DNA of 64,000 bases from PFL25 sp046260155 (lineage in GTDB: Bacteria > Chloroflexota > Anaerolineae > Anaerolineales > UBA4823). The notes under the pieces are model-generated. The model was given only the letters and a program-made list of their open reading frames with translations, was not told where the DNA came from and did not search any database. The position numbers were made by a program, and so were the translations under genes. The stretch lies in the NCBI GenBank assembly GCA_046260155.1, contig JBJYXV010000023.1, positions 1 through 64,000 of the forward strand, given 5' to 3'. Positions 32,541-40,818 of this stretch are shown piece after piece. Position 1 is the stretch's first letter; every line of letters starts with the position of its first letter.

Positions 32541-33263
32541 ATGGTTGAATTTAATTTCGAGGATCGAGTGGTATTCATCGCCGGAGCTGGAGGCAATTTA
32601 GGTAGTTCAGTCGCATCAAAATTCCTTTCCTGTGGCGCAAACCTTGTTCTCGTAGATTACAGCCAGGAGGATGTACAAAAAATATTTCCGGAATTAGTCA
32701 CATCAGATCAGCATCTGATCTTCCAGGGAGTTGATGTGAATCATCGCGCTGGGTTGGATGCCATAGTTGAGAAAACGATGGATAGGTTTGGAAAAGTTGA
32801 TGTGCTGGTCAACACGATTGGCGGTTACCGTGGTGGAACTCCTATCTATGAGACGACCGAAGAAACCTGGGACCTGTTGTTTAATATAAACGCTCGCCCA
32901 GTCTTTAACCTTGCCAGAACGATTACTCCTATCATGAAGGCGGCAAAATCCGGAAAAATTATCCATGTTTCAGCGAGGGTAGGCAGAGAAGGAAGTCCAA
33001 ACCACTCTGCGTATAGCGGGGCAAAGAGTGCTGTCATTCGGATTACTGAATCTATTGCACAGGAATTAAAAAATGATAACATCAATGTAAATTGCATTCT
33101 CCCTGGAACAATCGACACCCCTCAAAATCGCGCATCAAGGCCAGATGCTGACTTCAGCCGTTGGGTCAGCCCAGATGCGATTGCTGATGTGATCTTATTT
33201 TTAGCTTCAGAATCAGCAAGGGCTATCACAGGTGCCAGCATCCCTGTGTATGGAAAAAGTTGA
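32541..33263 (+). CDS. Short-chain dehydrogenase/reductase
   Basis: A 240-residue classical SDR. The NAD(P)-binding motif is FIAGAGGNLGSSVASKF, the acidic residue LVLVDYSQED suggests NAD(H), and VLVNTIGG fills the NNAG position. Catalytic residues: Ser in IHVSARVG, Tyr and Lys in SAYSGAKSA. The C-terminus ITGASIPVYGKS closes the fold. The ATG has GGAGG seven bases upstream. It is 80 bases after the Prx-like gene, so it may be in the same transcript. Substrate unknown. Confidence 0.92.
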   Translation: MVEFNFEDRVVFIAGAGGNLGSSVASKFLSCGANLVLVDYSQEDVQKIFPELVTSDQHLIFQGVDVNHRAGLDAIVEKTMDRFGKVDVLVNTIGGYRGGTPIYETTEETWDLLFNINARPVFNLARTITPIMKAAKSGKIIHVSARVGREGSPNHSAYSGAKSAVIRITESIAQELKNDNINVNCILPGTIDTPQNRASRPDADFSRWVSPDAIADVILFLASESARAITGASIPVYGKS

Positions 33264-33293
33264 TTATTCCATCGAAACTGGGGAATTTATGAA

Positions 33294-33851
33294 TTAACCC
33301 CGGTCCCTCTGACGCAGAAAGAGATACAACCAGATAGCCAATATGGTCCAGAGCAAAGCCAGCAGGATTATCACCACCCACCCTGCAAGAGGCACGCCAG
33401 AAGTGACCCCCGGATAAGGGATTGGACTGGGTATAGAGGTTTGTGAAGCCGTTGGTGAAGGTGTTATAGACGGTGTAAGACTGGGAAACTGGATGGTGAT
33501 TGAGGCCAGAGGAATTAAAGTCGTGGTTGATGTATAAGTTGGGGTTAATGTAACTGTTGGTGTAATCGTATTCGTAGGAGTTTGGGTTGCCGTTGGTATT
33601 GGAGTTGAAGATCGGAACGGAATCAGTGTGCTCGTAGGTGTCCTGGTCGAAGTTGGTTTTGGTATTCTTGTTGGTGTTGGTGTTGGAAATCCAAAATTTT
33701 GTTGAATAATTGGAAAATAGTACTCGATTTGAACCTGGAACCAATCAGGATCATGGCCCGATACAATTCTGACAGGTATGGTTAACAGTAAGACTATTAC
33801 AATTGCGAACAAAACCCGGTGATTTCTATTCAAGATCTTCCCGCATTCCAA
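33294..33851 (-). CDS. Two-ended membrane protein with Thr-Pro-rich stalk
   Basis: A 185-residue protein: an N-terminal anchor (VLFAIVIVLLLTIPVRIV), a short globular piece ending WFQVQIEYYFPIIQQNFGF, a stalk of about 90 residues with repeated TPT (TPTPTRIPKPTSTRTPTS and similar), and a C-terminal TM helix (GWVVIILLALLWTILAIWLYLF). There is no enzymatic motif. The YFPIIQQN segment before the stalk resembles the NLPIIEQN segment of the gene at 18454. Probably a surface-exposed spacer or adhesin fragment; function unknown. Convergent with the SDR gene. Confidence 0.6.
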   Translation of the reverse strand: MECGKILNRNHRVLFAIVIVLLLTIPVRIVSGHDPDWFQVQIEYYFPIIQQNFGFPTPTPTRIPKPTSTRTPTSTLIPFRSSTPIPTATQTPTNTITPTVTLTPTYTSTTTLIPLASITIQFPSLTPSITPSPTASQTSIPSPIPYPGVTSGVPLAGWVVIILLALLWTILAIWLYLFLRQRDRG

Positions 33852-34043
33852 AGTTTTTTCAATGCTATCTTACATTGATCCAATAAATAACGCAACAATT
33901 ATGTCTCCCGTGTTAATTACCGGGTGCGTGTAAAGGGTTGCTACCAGTTAATTCCACAAATGATATAATATTCGCAGGAACTATATAAATCCAGGAACAT
34001 GAGATGACTGACAATTAGTTTAATTCCAAATTATTTCTGGGGT

Positions 34044-34100
34044 ATGAAGCACGGAAAAAGTTGGTACCGGTGGCTGTTGCCCCCGGTTTTTCTTTACTAA
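34044..34100 (+). CDS. Putative 18-residue leader peptide upstream of the ABC-F gene
   Basis: ATG at 34044 to TAA at 34098-34100 encodes MKHGKSWYRWLLPPVFLY. Its second half is read through the terminator stem, and it ends 13 bases before the ABC-F start codon. Ribosome stalling on the WRWLLPP stretch would disturb the hairpin. The ribosome binding site is weak (CTGGGG directly before it). Overlap of a short frame with a terminator in front of an ABC-F gene is typical of drug-induced attenuation, but the coding call is an inference. Confidence 0.45.
   Translation: MKHGKSWYRWLLPPVFLY
34066..34091 (+). terminator. Intrinsic terminator / attenuator in the ABC-F leader
   Basis: ACCGG-t-GGC-TGTT-GCC-c-CCGGT (34066-34087) followed by TTTT. 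The stem is eight pairs with one T/C mismatch. It lies 23 bases before the ABC-F ATG and can only affect that gene. Confidence 0.75.
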
Positions 34101-34113
34101 TTGGAGCTCAATC

Positions 34114-35754
34114 ATGTTAACTGTCCATAATATTTCTAAAAGTTTTAATATCAAGGTAGTCCTCCAGGAGGTATCATTTAATGTTAACCCTTCTGATCGA
34201 GTGGGGTTAATTGGTCCCAATGGTTCTGGAAAATCCACACTGATTCAAATCATTACAGGGAAAATTGAACCTGATAATGGGCACATCACGTTTACTCCAC
34301 CCGATTTGGAGGTCGGTTATCTACCCCAATCACACGATTTTCCTCCTGGTACAAGCCTTCAAGAATATATTTCAAAATTGACATCCGATCCAGAGTACTT
34401 AGCGCAAAAACTCAAGTCCTTGGCAATGTCGGTCACTCTGCACCCTGAGGATCAAGCTCTCCAGGATGAATACGATTTGATCCTGGAAAAAATTGAGCAC
34501 TTCAAATTTCCCCAAAGCCACCCAGATGAAATTCTGGAAAAATTTAACTTGAAGGATGTTCCAGAAAGTACCTTGGTTTCCCAATTAAGTGGTGGCCAAA
34601 AAACACGACTTGGATTAGCTAGTCTATTAATCAAGAATCCTGATTTATTGATCCTTGATGAACCAACCAATCATCTAGATATTGCTATGCTGGAATGGCT
34701 CGAAGGTTGGCTCAACTCATTCCCGGGTGGAATTTTAATCGTTTCACACGACCGCACCTTCCTGGATAACACCGTCGGTAAAATCATCGATTTAGACTCA
34801 ATATCCCACACTATCCATCAATATCAAGGGAATTACAGTCAATACCTTGATCAATATCTTAATCGCCAGGAAAAACAATTAGCTACCTACCGTGACCAGG
34901 TTTACGAAATCCGCAAGATGAAACAGGATATTGCGAAAACAAAGAACCAGGCCTACCAGGTTGAAATAACAACCACCTCGAGGGAGCCGGGGGTCCGCCG
35001 TTATGCGAAAAAAGTCGCCCGCAAGGCAAAATCCCGGGAAAAGAAATTGGAGAGGTATACAAATTCTGACGTTAGAGTTGAAAAACCAGGTCGCTCATGG
35101 CAGTTGCACGTTGAATTTGATCATAACAAGCACCACAGCCAGGTAGCCGCCAAATTAGAAAATCTCTCAATCGGTTATTCAGCTCAGAGGATATTAATTG
35201 CTGGCATTGACCACACAATTGGCTATGGCGACCGAATCGCGCTTTCTGGGCCTAACGGGAAGGGAAAGACAACTCTATTAAGGACCATCTCGGGTGAGAT
35301 TGAACCAATCTGCGGTTTGGTCTCTGTGGGAGCGAATATTCAGCTCGGATATATGTCTCAGGAACAGGAACAACTATCCACTAATCTGAATTCATTAGAG
35401 ACCATCCAGAATTATGCGAATATCAGCGAGACAGAGGCGCGTTCTTTCCTGCATTATTTCCTCTTTTCGGGCGATGATGTCTTTCTTCCAGTGGGTAAAC
35501 TGAGCCTCGGTGAACGTTCCCGTTTGCAATTAGCCTCGCTAATCATCCAGGGGTGTGATTTTTTACTGTTAGACGAACCCATTAATCATCTTGATATTCC
35601 ATCTCGAACACAGTTCGAACATGCATTAAGCGGGTTTGACGGCACAGTTCTTGCAGTGGTACATGATCGATACTTCATCCAACGATTCGCGAGTGAAATA
35701 TGGATCTTGGATAATTCTGGCTTCCTGAGTATGAACAAAGCTTTTAAGATTTGA
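34114..35754 (+). CDS. ABC-F family ATPase (ribosome-protection type)
   Basis: A 546-residue protein with two ATPase domains and no membrane part. Domain 1: Walker A GPNGSGKST, signature LSGGQKTRLGLASLL, Walker B LLILDEPTNHLD, and SHDRTF. A long basic interdomain linker follows (about residues 265-330: KQDIAKTKNQAYQVEI...RKAKSREKKLERY), the P-site-reaching arm that defines resistance-type ABC-F proteins. Domain 2: GPNGKGKTT, LSLGERSRLQLASL, LLLDEPINHLD. It would bind the E site of the ribosome and displace antibiotics or rescue stalled ribosomes. The upstream attenuator fits inducible resistance. The drug class cannot be read from sequence. Confidence 0.9.
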   Translation: MLTVHNISKSFNIKVVLQEVSFNVNPSDRVGLIGPNGSGKSTLIQIITGKIEPDNGHITFTPPDLEVGYLPQSHDFPPGTSLQEYISKLTSDPEYLAQKLKSLAMSVTLHPEDQALQDEYDLILEKIEHFKFPQSHPDEILEKFNLKDVPESTLVSQLSGGQKTRLGLASLLIKNPDLLILDEPTNHLDIAMLEWLEGWLNSFPGGILIVSHDRTFLDNTVGKIIDLDSISHTIHQYQGNYSQYLDQYLNRQEKQLATYRDQVYEIRKMKQDIAKTKNQAYQVEITTTSREPGVRRYAKKVARKAKSREKKLERYTNSDVRVEKPGRSWQLHVEFDHNKHHSQVAAKLENLSIGYSAQRILIAGIDHTIGYGDRIALSGPNGKGKTTLLRTISGEIEPICGLVSVGANIQLGYMSQEQEQLSTNLNSLETIQNYANISETEARSFLHYFLFSGDDVFLPVGKLSLGERSRLQLASLIIQGCDFLLLDEPINHLDIPSRTQFEHALSGFDGTVLAVVHDRYFIQRFASEIWILDNSGFLSMNKAFKI

Positions 35755-35810
35755 GCGACTCAGGATCGATGAATATTGATCGCTTGAAAGGCTGTGGATA
35801 ATCTGCGCGC

Positions 35811-38800
35811 ATGAATCGAAAAATTGTATTCGTATTATTCATCATTTTTACCTCCATCTTTCTAATTGCTTACTCGATCTCAACGACAGCAGCTCCGCCT
35901 CCTCCCTCAGATGCAGATCATGAGATCGAAAAGGAACGCATAGAAGAAGCCATCCTTCAAACCATCGAGGGGCAGAAAGAATATGTCCTTGGATACCTGC
36001 TCAACGACATCCAAATCAAAGAAATCCAAATTTCACAGGATGAGACCCAAGGGGTTGTTTACCTTGAGATGGTGGATCCTGAAACCGGTGATACCCTCCC
36101 CACCGAACCTGGCTTAGCATTCGCACTGAAATCGGATGGTGATTGGAAGGTGATCCTCCCTTCCGATCCTGGTTGGATCGAGCTGGTTGGTTCTGCACCT
36201 CCTGAATTACTTACTGATGAAAGTAAAGTCGCATATGTTGAAATGTTCAGCAGTTCCATCCAAACAACCCAGGCACCATTTTCAGGCTACCTGCTCCCAT
36301 GGGATGCTGGTAGAACCGTGTATCTCTCCCAGAGTACGGGCCATGATCGCTATATTCCTTCCGGTAGCGCGCATTATTCATTCGACTTCTATATTCCCCA
36401 GACGATGTACCAGCTGCGAGCCTCAAAAGCCGGGACGGTTTGGCGAACAAGATGGGAAGTCTCGAATGGCAATGATGATGATATGGGAAATTATATTGTA
36501 CTCAAGGATGAATCCACATCTCCAACCACCTACCAGCTTTACCTTCATCTGGCGAAGGATAGCATTCCAAAAGAATTAAGAAAAACCGGTGCCTACGTTG
36601 CTCAAGGACAAATCATCGGTGTTGCTGATGATACTGGTCAGAGCACGGGGCACCATTTACATTTTCAAGTCCATACCAATCCCGATTCATACTGGGGAAC
36701 ATCTGTGGATATTACATTCAAAGATGTTGATATCAACGGTGGTAGACCGAGACGCGAGAGCGATCTGGAATACTGCACCAGACCTGATGATGTATGCAGC
36801 CAGTATCGCAATTATTATGTATCCGGCAATGTTGCTCCCGGAGACACAACCCCACCCATTGGTGATTTATTCGAACCGGAAACCGGATTGCTCGTTAACT
36901 CAAATTCAGTATCTTTCGATGGTTGGGTTTTTGATGAAGATAGCGGGATAAATAGGACCCGTTTGGTGGCATACTTTGATAATGAGTGGCATGAGGTTGG
37001 CGAAGAGATTCCAGGCAGCACCATTTCTGGCAGCTGGGACATGTGTAAAGATGGGGTACCAAATGGCCCTGTTTCAATAGCATTAAAAATCAGGGATAAT
37101 GCAGGGAATTTCTCGTCCGGTCTGCCCGGGTTGACCCATATCATCAAAAATTTCAATTGCCCTTCCGATCTGATCCAGTGCGTTCCTGGTGCGGATCAAA
37201 TTTCAATTTATTCATCGAGGGATTTCCAGGGTTCCTGCCAGGTACTAGAAATTGGTGGGTATGCCAATCTACCACTGGAAATGGATAACAATATTGAATC
37301 AATTAAGGTCGGGACGAATGTAATTGGCGAGGTATTCGGCGGTACCGATTTTTCCGATCGCGCAGAATCAATATTCAGGGATGATAGTAGCCTGGATGAT
37401 AACTTGATCCGGGGTGACCAAATAAAATCAGTTAAAGTCTCTTTAAAGTCCAGCCTGTTAATTGCACCGCAAATCCTCCTGCATCCTCAGCCGGGAGCAA
37501 AATTTGAATACAATGCTTCAATCCCTTTTTCATGGCGCTACTCCGGTCCTGGTAATGAATTTCAGGTAAACATCATAGGTCCTTCAGTTGATATTAAATC
37601 GGGTTGGCAACCTTCCCCATTCTGGATTGCTGATAATCTCCAACTAGCCGTCGGAAATTACACCTGGAAGGTGCGTACACGCAGCTGCGTCCAATTATCC
37701 TGTATCAGTCCTTGGAGTGAAATTTCAACCTTTGAGATTACCGCTGCACCACCAGCTTTGCTTTCTATCACCGCACCTTTAACCGATTCTTTAGAAAGTG
37801 GCACAGGCAACTGGACACTACCCACTGGCTTGTGGAATTTAATAACTGATCCTGAGCACTCCCATAGCGTCGATCACGCCTGGTATTACGGTCTCCCAGA
37901 GTTGAATTACGACACGCATAACCCTAATTCAGGTGCGTTGACCTCAAGACCAATCCTGATTCCAGAGGATAATTATCTCCTTCAATTCTGGTACTGGTAT
38001 AACACAGAGCATCCGGGTACAAACTGGGATCAACGTTGGGTGCAAATCTCAACCAATGGATCATCGTTTCATAACGTTATCCAGCTAAACAGTGATGTTG
38101 AAAACTACTGGCTGCAAGAAACCCTGGATTTAGCTCAATATGCTGGACAAACGATCCAGGTCCGCTTCCTGTTCTCAACACTCGATGCAGTTGATAATGC
38201 AAATGGTGAAGGTTGGTTTATAGATGATATCGAGATCGTCCAGGGAGTTCTTCCTGATTGTGACGATAGCAATGATTCGCCGAGTACCGCAGAGACGATC
38301 AACTTCGACCAGACGATTGCCAGAGAAATTTGTCCCGCAGGAGATATTGACTATTATAAATTTGAGGGTCAGGCAGGAGACCATATCGTGCTGGATATAA
38401 ACACTTCATCTAGTAATCCTGTTGAAAACCTGGATCTCATCTTGTTCCTTCTGGATGGTGACGGACGCTCCGAGCTCGCACAACACGACGACGAGATTTT
38501 TGGAACCCTCCTCGATCCGCTCCTGGGTTACCAATTAAAGAGGACAGGAACTTATTATGTGCGTGCCAATCTCTGGTCACACCCATCATATGGTGGGGAT
38601 GATTTTGATTACGAGCTTACACTGCGCAAGGATAACAATTCACCCCAAGGGAACTTGATTCAACCCTTATCAAATTCATATATCAATCAATCAGTGACGT
38701 TTGATCTGCTCACAGATGCAAATGATCAAGATAGTGGAATCAGCTATGTTCAATTCCTTTATCATTCGGGAGAATGGTTAGCATCCGATTGGCAGGAAAT

Positions 38801-39686
38801 TGGAAAAGACCTTGACGGGTTCAATGGATGGGGAATCACCCTGGATGCGAATGACTATCCCGAACTGAAGGGTGCTGCTTTCTTTGCAAATATTTACGAT
38901 TGGGCAGGTAATTGGAAAGGCAGTGGTATCTGGGACATCGGCTTTGATCGCACACCACCGGTAACAAACATGCAAAGTCTGGAAGCAGTCCAGCAAAGTA
39001 CCGCCATTGAGCTGAGCTGGTCCGGGTCTGATAACCTATCAGGAATCGATTATTTCCAGCTGCAGTCAAAGTTGGCTGGTGGGGATTGGTCTAATATCAA
39101 TCCATCTTCTCCAGCATCAGAATTAAACCGCTGGTTTATTGGGCAGCCTGGTTCAACCTACAGCTTCAGGATGCGGGGTATCGACCTTGCTAGTAATTTT
39201 GGGGCATTCCCCCAGCTTCCTGAGACCAGCACCACGATCCTGGATCCGGCAGGTTTATGTTCCGCACCCGACATTTGGGACAGGTCCAGCAATGATAATT
39301 CACCAGAACACTCCACCAAGGTATATCTCATGGCTTTACCTACGGTGCATAATTTTTGCAACCCTTTAGCAGATAATCGTTTGAATGACGAGGATTGGGT
39401 AAATTTCGAAGTTGAATTAGGCCAGGCCTACCTGTTAGAAAGCCGGCCAACCGGGGCTGTGACCGCCACTATTCTCGAATTGTATGCATCCGATGGGACT
39501 ACGATGTTAGCCAGTTCACAATCGGCTGGATTCAACGAGATTTCGAGGATAATCTGGACAGCCGATCGTTCAGGAAAAGTCTATCTTCGTGCCCGTCACA
39601 CAGACGGACGCATCGCTGGCAATATAGTTTCTTACCAGCTAAAGGTGAATAAATATCTGCCGATCTTCTTACCATTTATTCATTAG
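35811..39686 (+). CDS. Large secreted M23 metallopeptidase with multiple accessory domains
   Basis: A 1291-residue exported protein with an N-terminal signal (IVFVLFIIFTSIFLIAYS). An M23/LytM peptidase domain lies at about residues 160-300: HxxxD in SAHYSFDF (about 187-191) and HxH in GHHLHFQVH (about 280), with the LHL block. Next come an Ig-like piece, a beta/gamma-crystallin-like domain (about 455-545: ISIYSSRDFQGSCQVLEIG), a fibronectin-like piece, an immune-inhibitor-A-type beta-sandwich (about 660-815: WDQRWVQISTNGSSF) and two pre-peptidase C-terminal domains (about 820-940 and 1130-1285). It ends in KYLPIFLPFIH. Likely cuts peptidoglycan or peptides outside the cell; the target is unknown. 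Confidence 0.85.
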   Translation: MNRKIVFVLFIIFTSIFLIAYSISTTAAPPPPSDADHEIEKERIEEAILQTIEGQKEYVLGYLLNDIQIKEIQISQDETQGVVYLEMVDPETGDTLPTEPGLAFALKSDGDWKVILPSDPGWIELVGSAPPELLTDESKVAYVEMFSSSIQTTQAPFSGYLLPWDAGRTVYLSQSTGHDRYIPSGSAHYSFDFYIPQTMYQLRASKAGTVWRTRWEVSNGNDDDMGNYIVLKDESTSPTTYQLYLHLAKDSIPKELRKTGAYVAQGQIIGVADDTGQSTGHHLHFQVHTNPDSYWGTSVDITFKDVDINGGRPRRESDLEYCTRPDDVCSQYRNYYVSGNVAPGDTTPPIGDLFEPETGLLVNSNSVSFDGWVFDEDSGINRTRLVAYFDNEWHEVGEEIPGSTISGSWDMCKDGVPNGPVSIALKIRDNAGNFSSGLPGLTHIIKNFNCPSDLIQCVPGADQISIYSSRDFQGSCQVLEIGGYANLPLEMDNNIESIKVGTNVIGEVFGGTDFSDRAESIFRDDSSLDDNLIRGDQIKSVKVSLKSSLLIAPQILLHPQPGAKFEYNASIPFSWRYSGPGNEFQVNIIGPSVDIKSGWQPSPFWIADNLQLAVGNYTWKVRTRSCVQLSCISPWSEISTFEITAAPPALLSITAPLTDSLESGTGNWTLPTGLWNLITDPEHSHSVDHAWYYGLPELNYDTHNPNSGALTSRPILIPEDNYLLQFWYWYNTEHPGTNWDQRWVQISTNGSSFHNVIQLNSDVENYWLQETLDLAQYAGQTIQVRFLFSTLDAVDNANGEGWFIDDIEIVQGVLPDCDDSNDSPSTAETINFDQTIAREICPAGDIDYYKFEGQAGDHIVLDINTSSSNPVENLDLILFLLDGDGRSELAQHDDEIFGTLLDPLLGYQLKRTGTYYVRANLWSHPSYGGDDFDYELTLRKDNNSPQGNLIQPLSNSYINQSVTFDLLTDANDQDSGISYVQFLYHSGEWLASDWQEIGKDLDGFNGWGITLDANDYPELKGAAFFANIYDWAGNWKGSGIWDIGFDRTPPVTNMQSLEAVQQSTAIELSWSGSDNLSGIDYFQLQSKLAGGDWSNINPSSPASELNRWFIGQPGSTYSFRMRGIDLASNFGAFPQLPETSTTILDPAGLCSAPDIWDRSSNDNSPEHSTKVYLMALPTVHNFCNPLADNRLNDEDWVNFEVELGQAYLLESRPTGAVTATILELYASDGTTMLASSQSAGFNEISRIIWTADRSGKVYLRARHTDGRIAGNIVSYQLKVNKYLPIFLPFIH

Positions 39687-39803
39687 CGGTAAGATTCTAC
39701 ATCCCCACAATCTGTTTTAACTGAAATTTGGTTCAGGGTATCGATGGTATACTTCTCTGGAATCACGCAAAATCTACTATTAATGCTAGGTTGTTGAACT
39801 CCA

Positions 39804-40745
39804 TTGAAACTGATCATACAAATCCCCTGCTTAAACGAGGCTCAGAATATCTCGCAAACAGTGCGGGCATTACCCACTCAGCTGGATGGAATTGACAGCA
39901 TTGAATGCCTGGTTGTTGATGACGGATCGACCGATAACACCTCCCAGTTAGCAGCCCAGGCTGGGGTTCATCATGTCATCACCCTGCCTCATCACATGGG
40001 ATTGGCAACTGCTTTCAAGATCGGTCTTGAAACTGGATTATCGAAGGGCGCAGATTTAATCGTTAATACCGATGCCGATAACCAATATAACGCAGAAGAT
40101 ATAGGTTTGCTTGTCGAACCGATTCTCGCAGGAAGAGCAGACATAGTGGTCGGGGATCGGGAGGTTGGAACTCTTAAATCATTTTCTTATACAAAACGCC
40201 TGCTGCAACGTTTTGGCAGTTGGACTATCGGCCAGGCATCAGGTCTTAATATACCGGACGCCACCAGCGGTTTCCGGGCATATACCCGGGACGCAGCCAT
40301 GCGAACCCTGGTGATGAACGATTATTCATATACCCTGGAGACCCTGATCCAGGCGGGTGCCCGGAACATGGCCGTTGAATATGTTCCGGTACGGACCAAC
40401 CAGCAGGTGCGTCCTTCGCGTTTAATGCGCAATATCCCCGATTATCTTGCCAACTCAAGCACCACCATCCTGCGCGCTTATACCATGTATCGACCACTGC
40501 GCGTGTTTATTGGCATCAGTATACTTTTCTTGATCGCCGGAATCATCGGCTCAGGACGTTTTGTTTATTTTTACATAATTGGTGAAGGCGCGGGTCATGT
40601 CCAATCTTTAATTTTATCGGCAGTCTTATTGATTGTAGGTTTTCAAATATTCCTGATTGGATTGGTCGCAGATTTAATTGGATTCAACCGGAAAGTTCTT
40701 GAAGAAATCTTATACCGGCAGCGTCGCCAAGAATTTGATGAGTGA
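39804..40745 (+). CDS. GT2 glycosyltransferase, dolichyl-phosphate-mannose-synthase-like
   Basis: A 313-residue GT-A enzyme. IQIPCLNEAQNI is the family start, followed by VVDDGSTDNT and the metal-binding DAD motif (NTDADNQY). ATSGFRAYTRDAA is typical of the polyprenyl-phosphate glycosyltransferase branch. Two TM helices at the C-terminus (about residues 232-295) anchor it. It would make an undecaprenyl-phosphate-linked sugar for later GT-C enzymes. It opens a cluster of eight co-directional genes. The start is TTG at 39804 by alignment with the conserved N-terminus; no ribosome binding site is obvious. Confidence 0.88.
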   Translation: MKLIIQIPCLNEAQNISQTVRALPTQLDGIDSIECLVVDDGSTDNTSQLAAQAGVHHVITLPHHMGLATAFKIGLETGLSKGADLIVNTDADNQYNAEDIGLLVEPILAGRADIVVGDREVGTLKSFSYTKRLLQRFGSWTIGQASGLNIPDATSGFRAYTRDAAMRTLVMNDYSYTLETLIQAGARNMAVEYVPVRTNQQVRPSRLMRNIPDYLANSSTTILRAYTMYRPLRVFIGISILFLIAGIIGSGRFVYFYIIGEGAGHVQSLILSAVLLIVGFQIFLIGLVADLIGFNRKVLEEILYRQRRQEFDE

Positions 40746-40818
40746 AAATCCTTGCTGGGGATTAAATGCATCCCCTGGGATCAGATAAATCAGAATTCGC
40801 TCAACTAAATTACCCCTG

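Noticed and set aside
33280..33300. Hairpin GGGGAATT...AATTaaCCCC as terminator between the SDR and the stalk gene
   Set aside because: The stem has a bulge and no T-run; too weak to call.
33999..34018. Very short frames (ATG AGA TGA and ATG ACT GAC AAT TAG) as leader peptides
   Set aside because: They end well before the terminator hairpin, so they would not affect it, and they are too short to judge. The frame at 34044 fits better.
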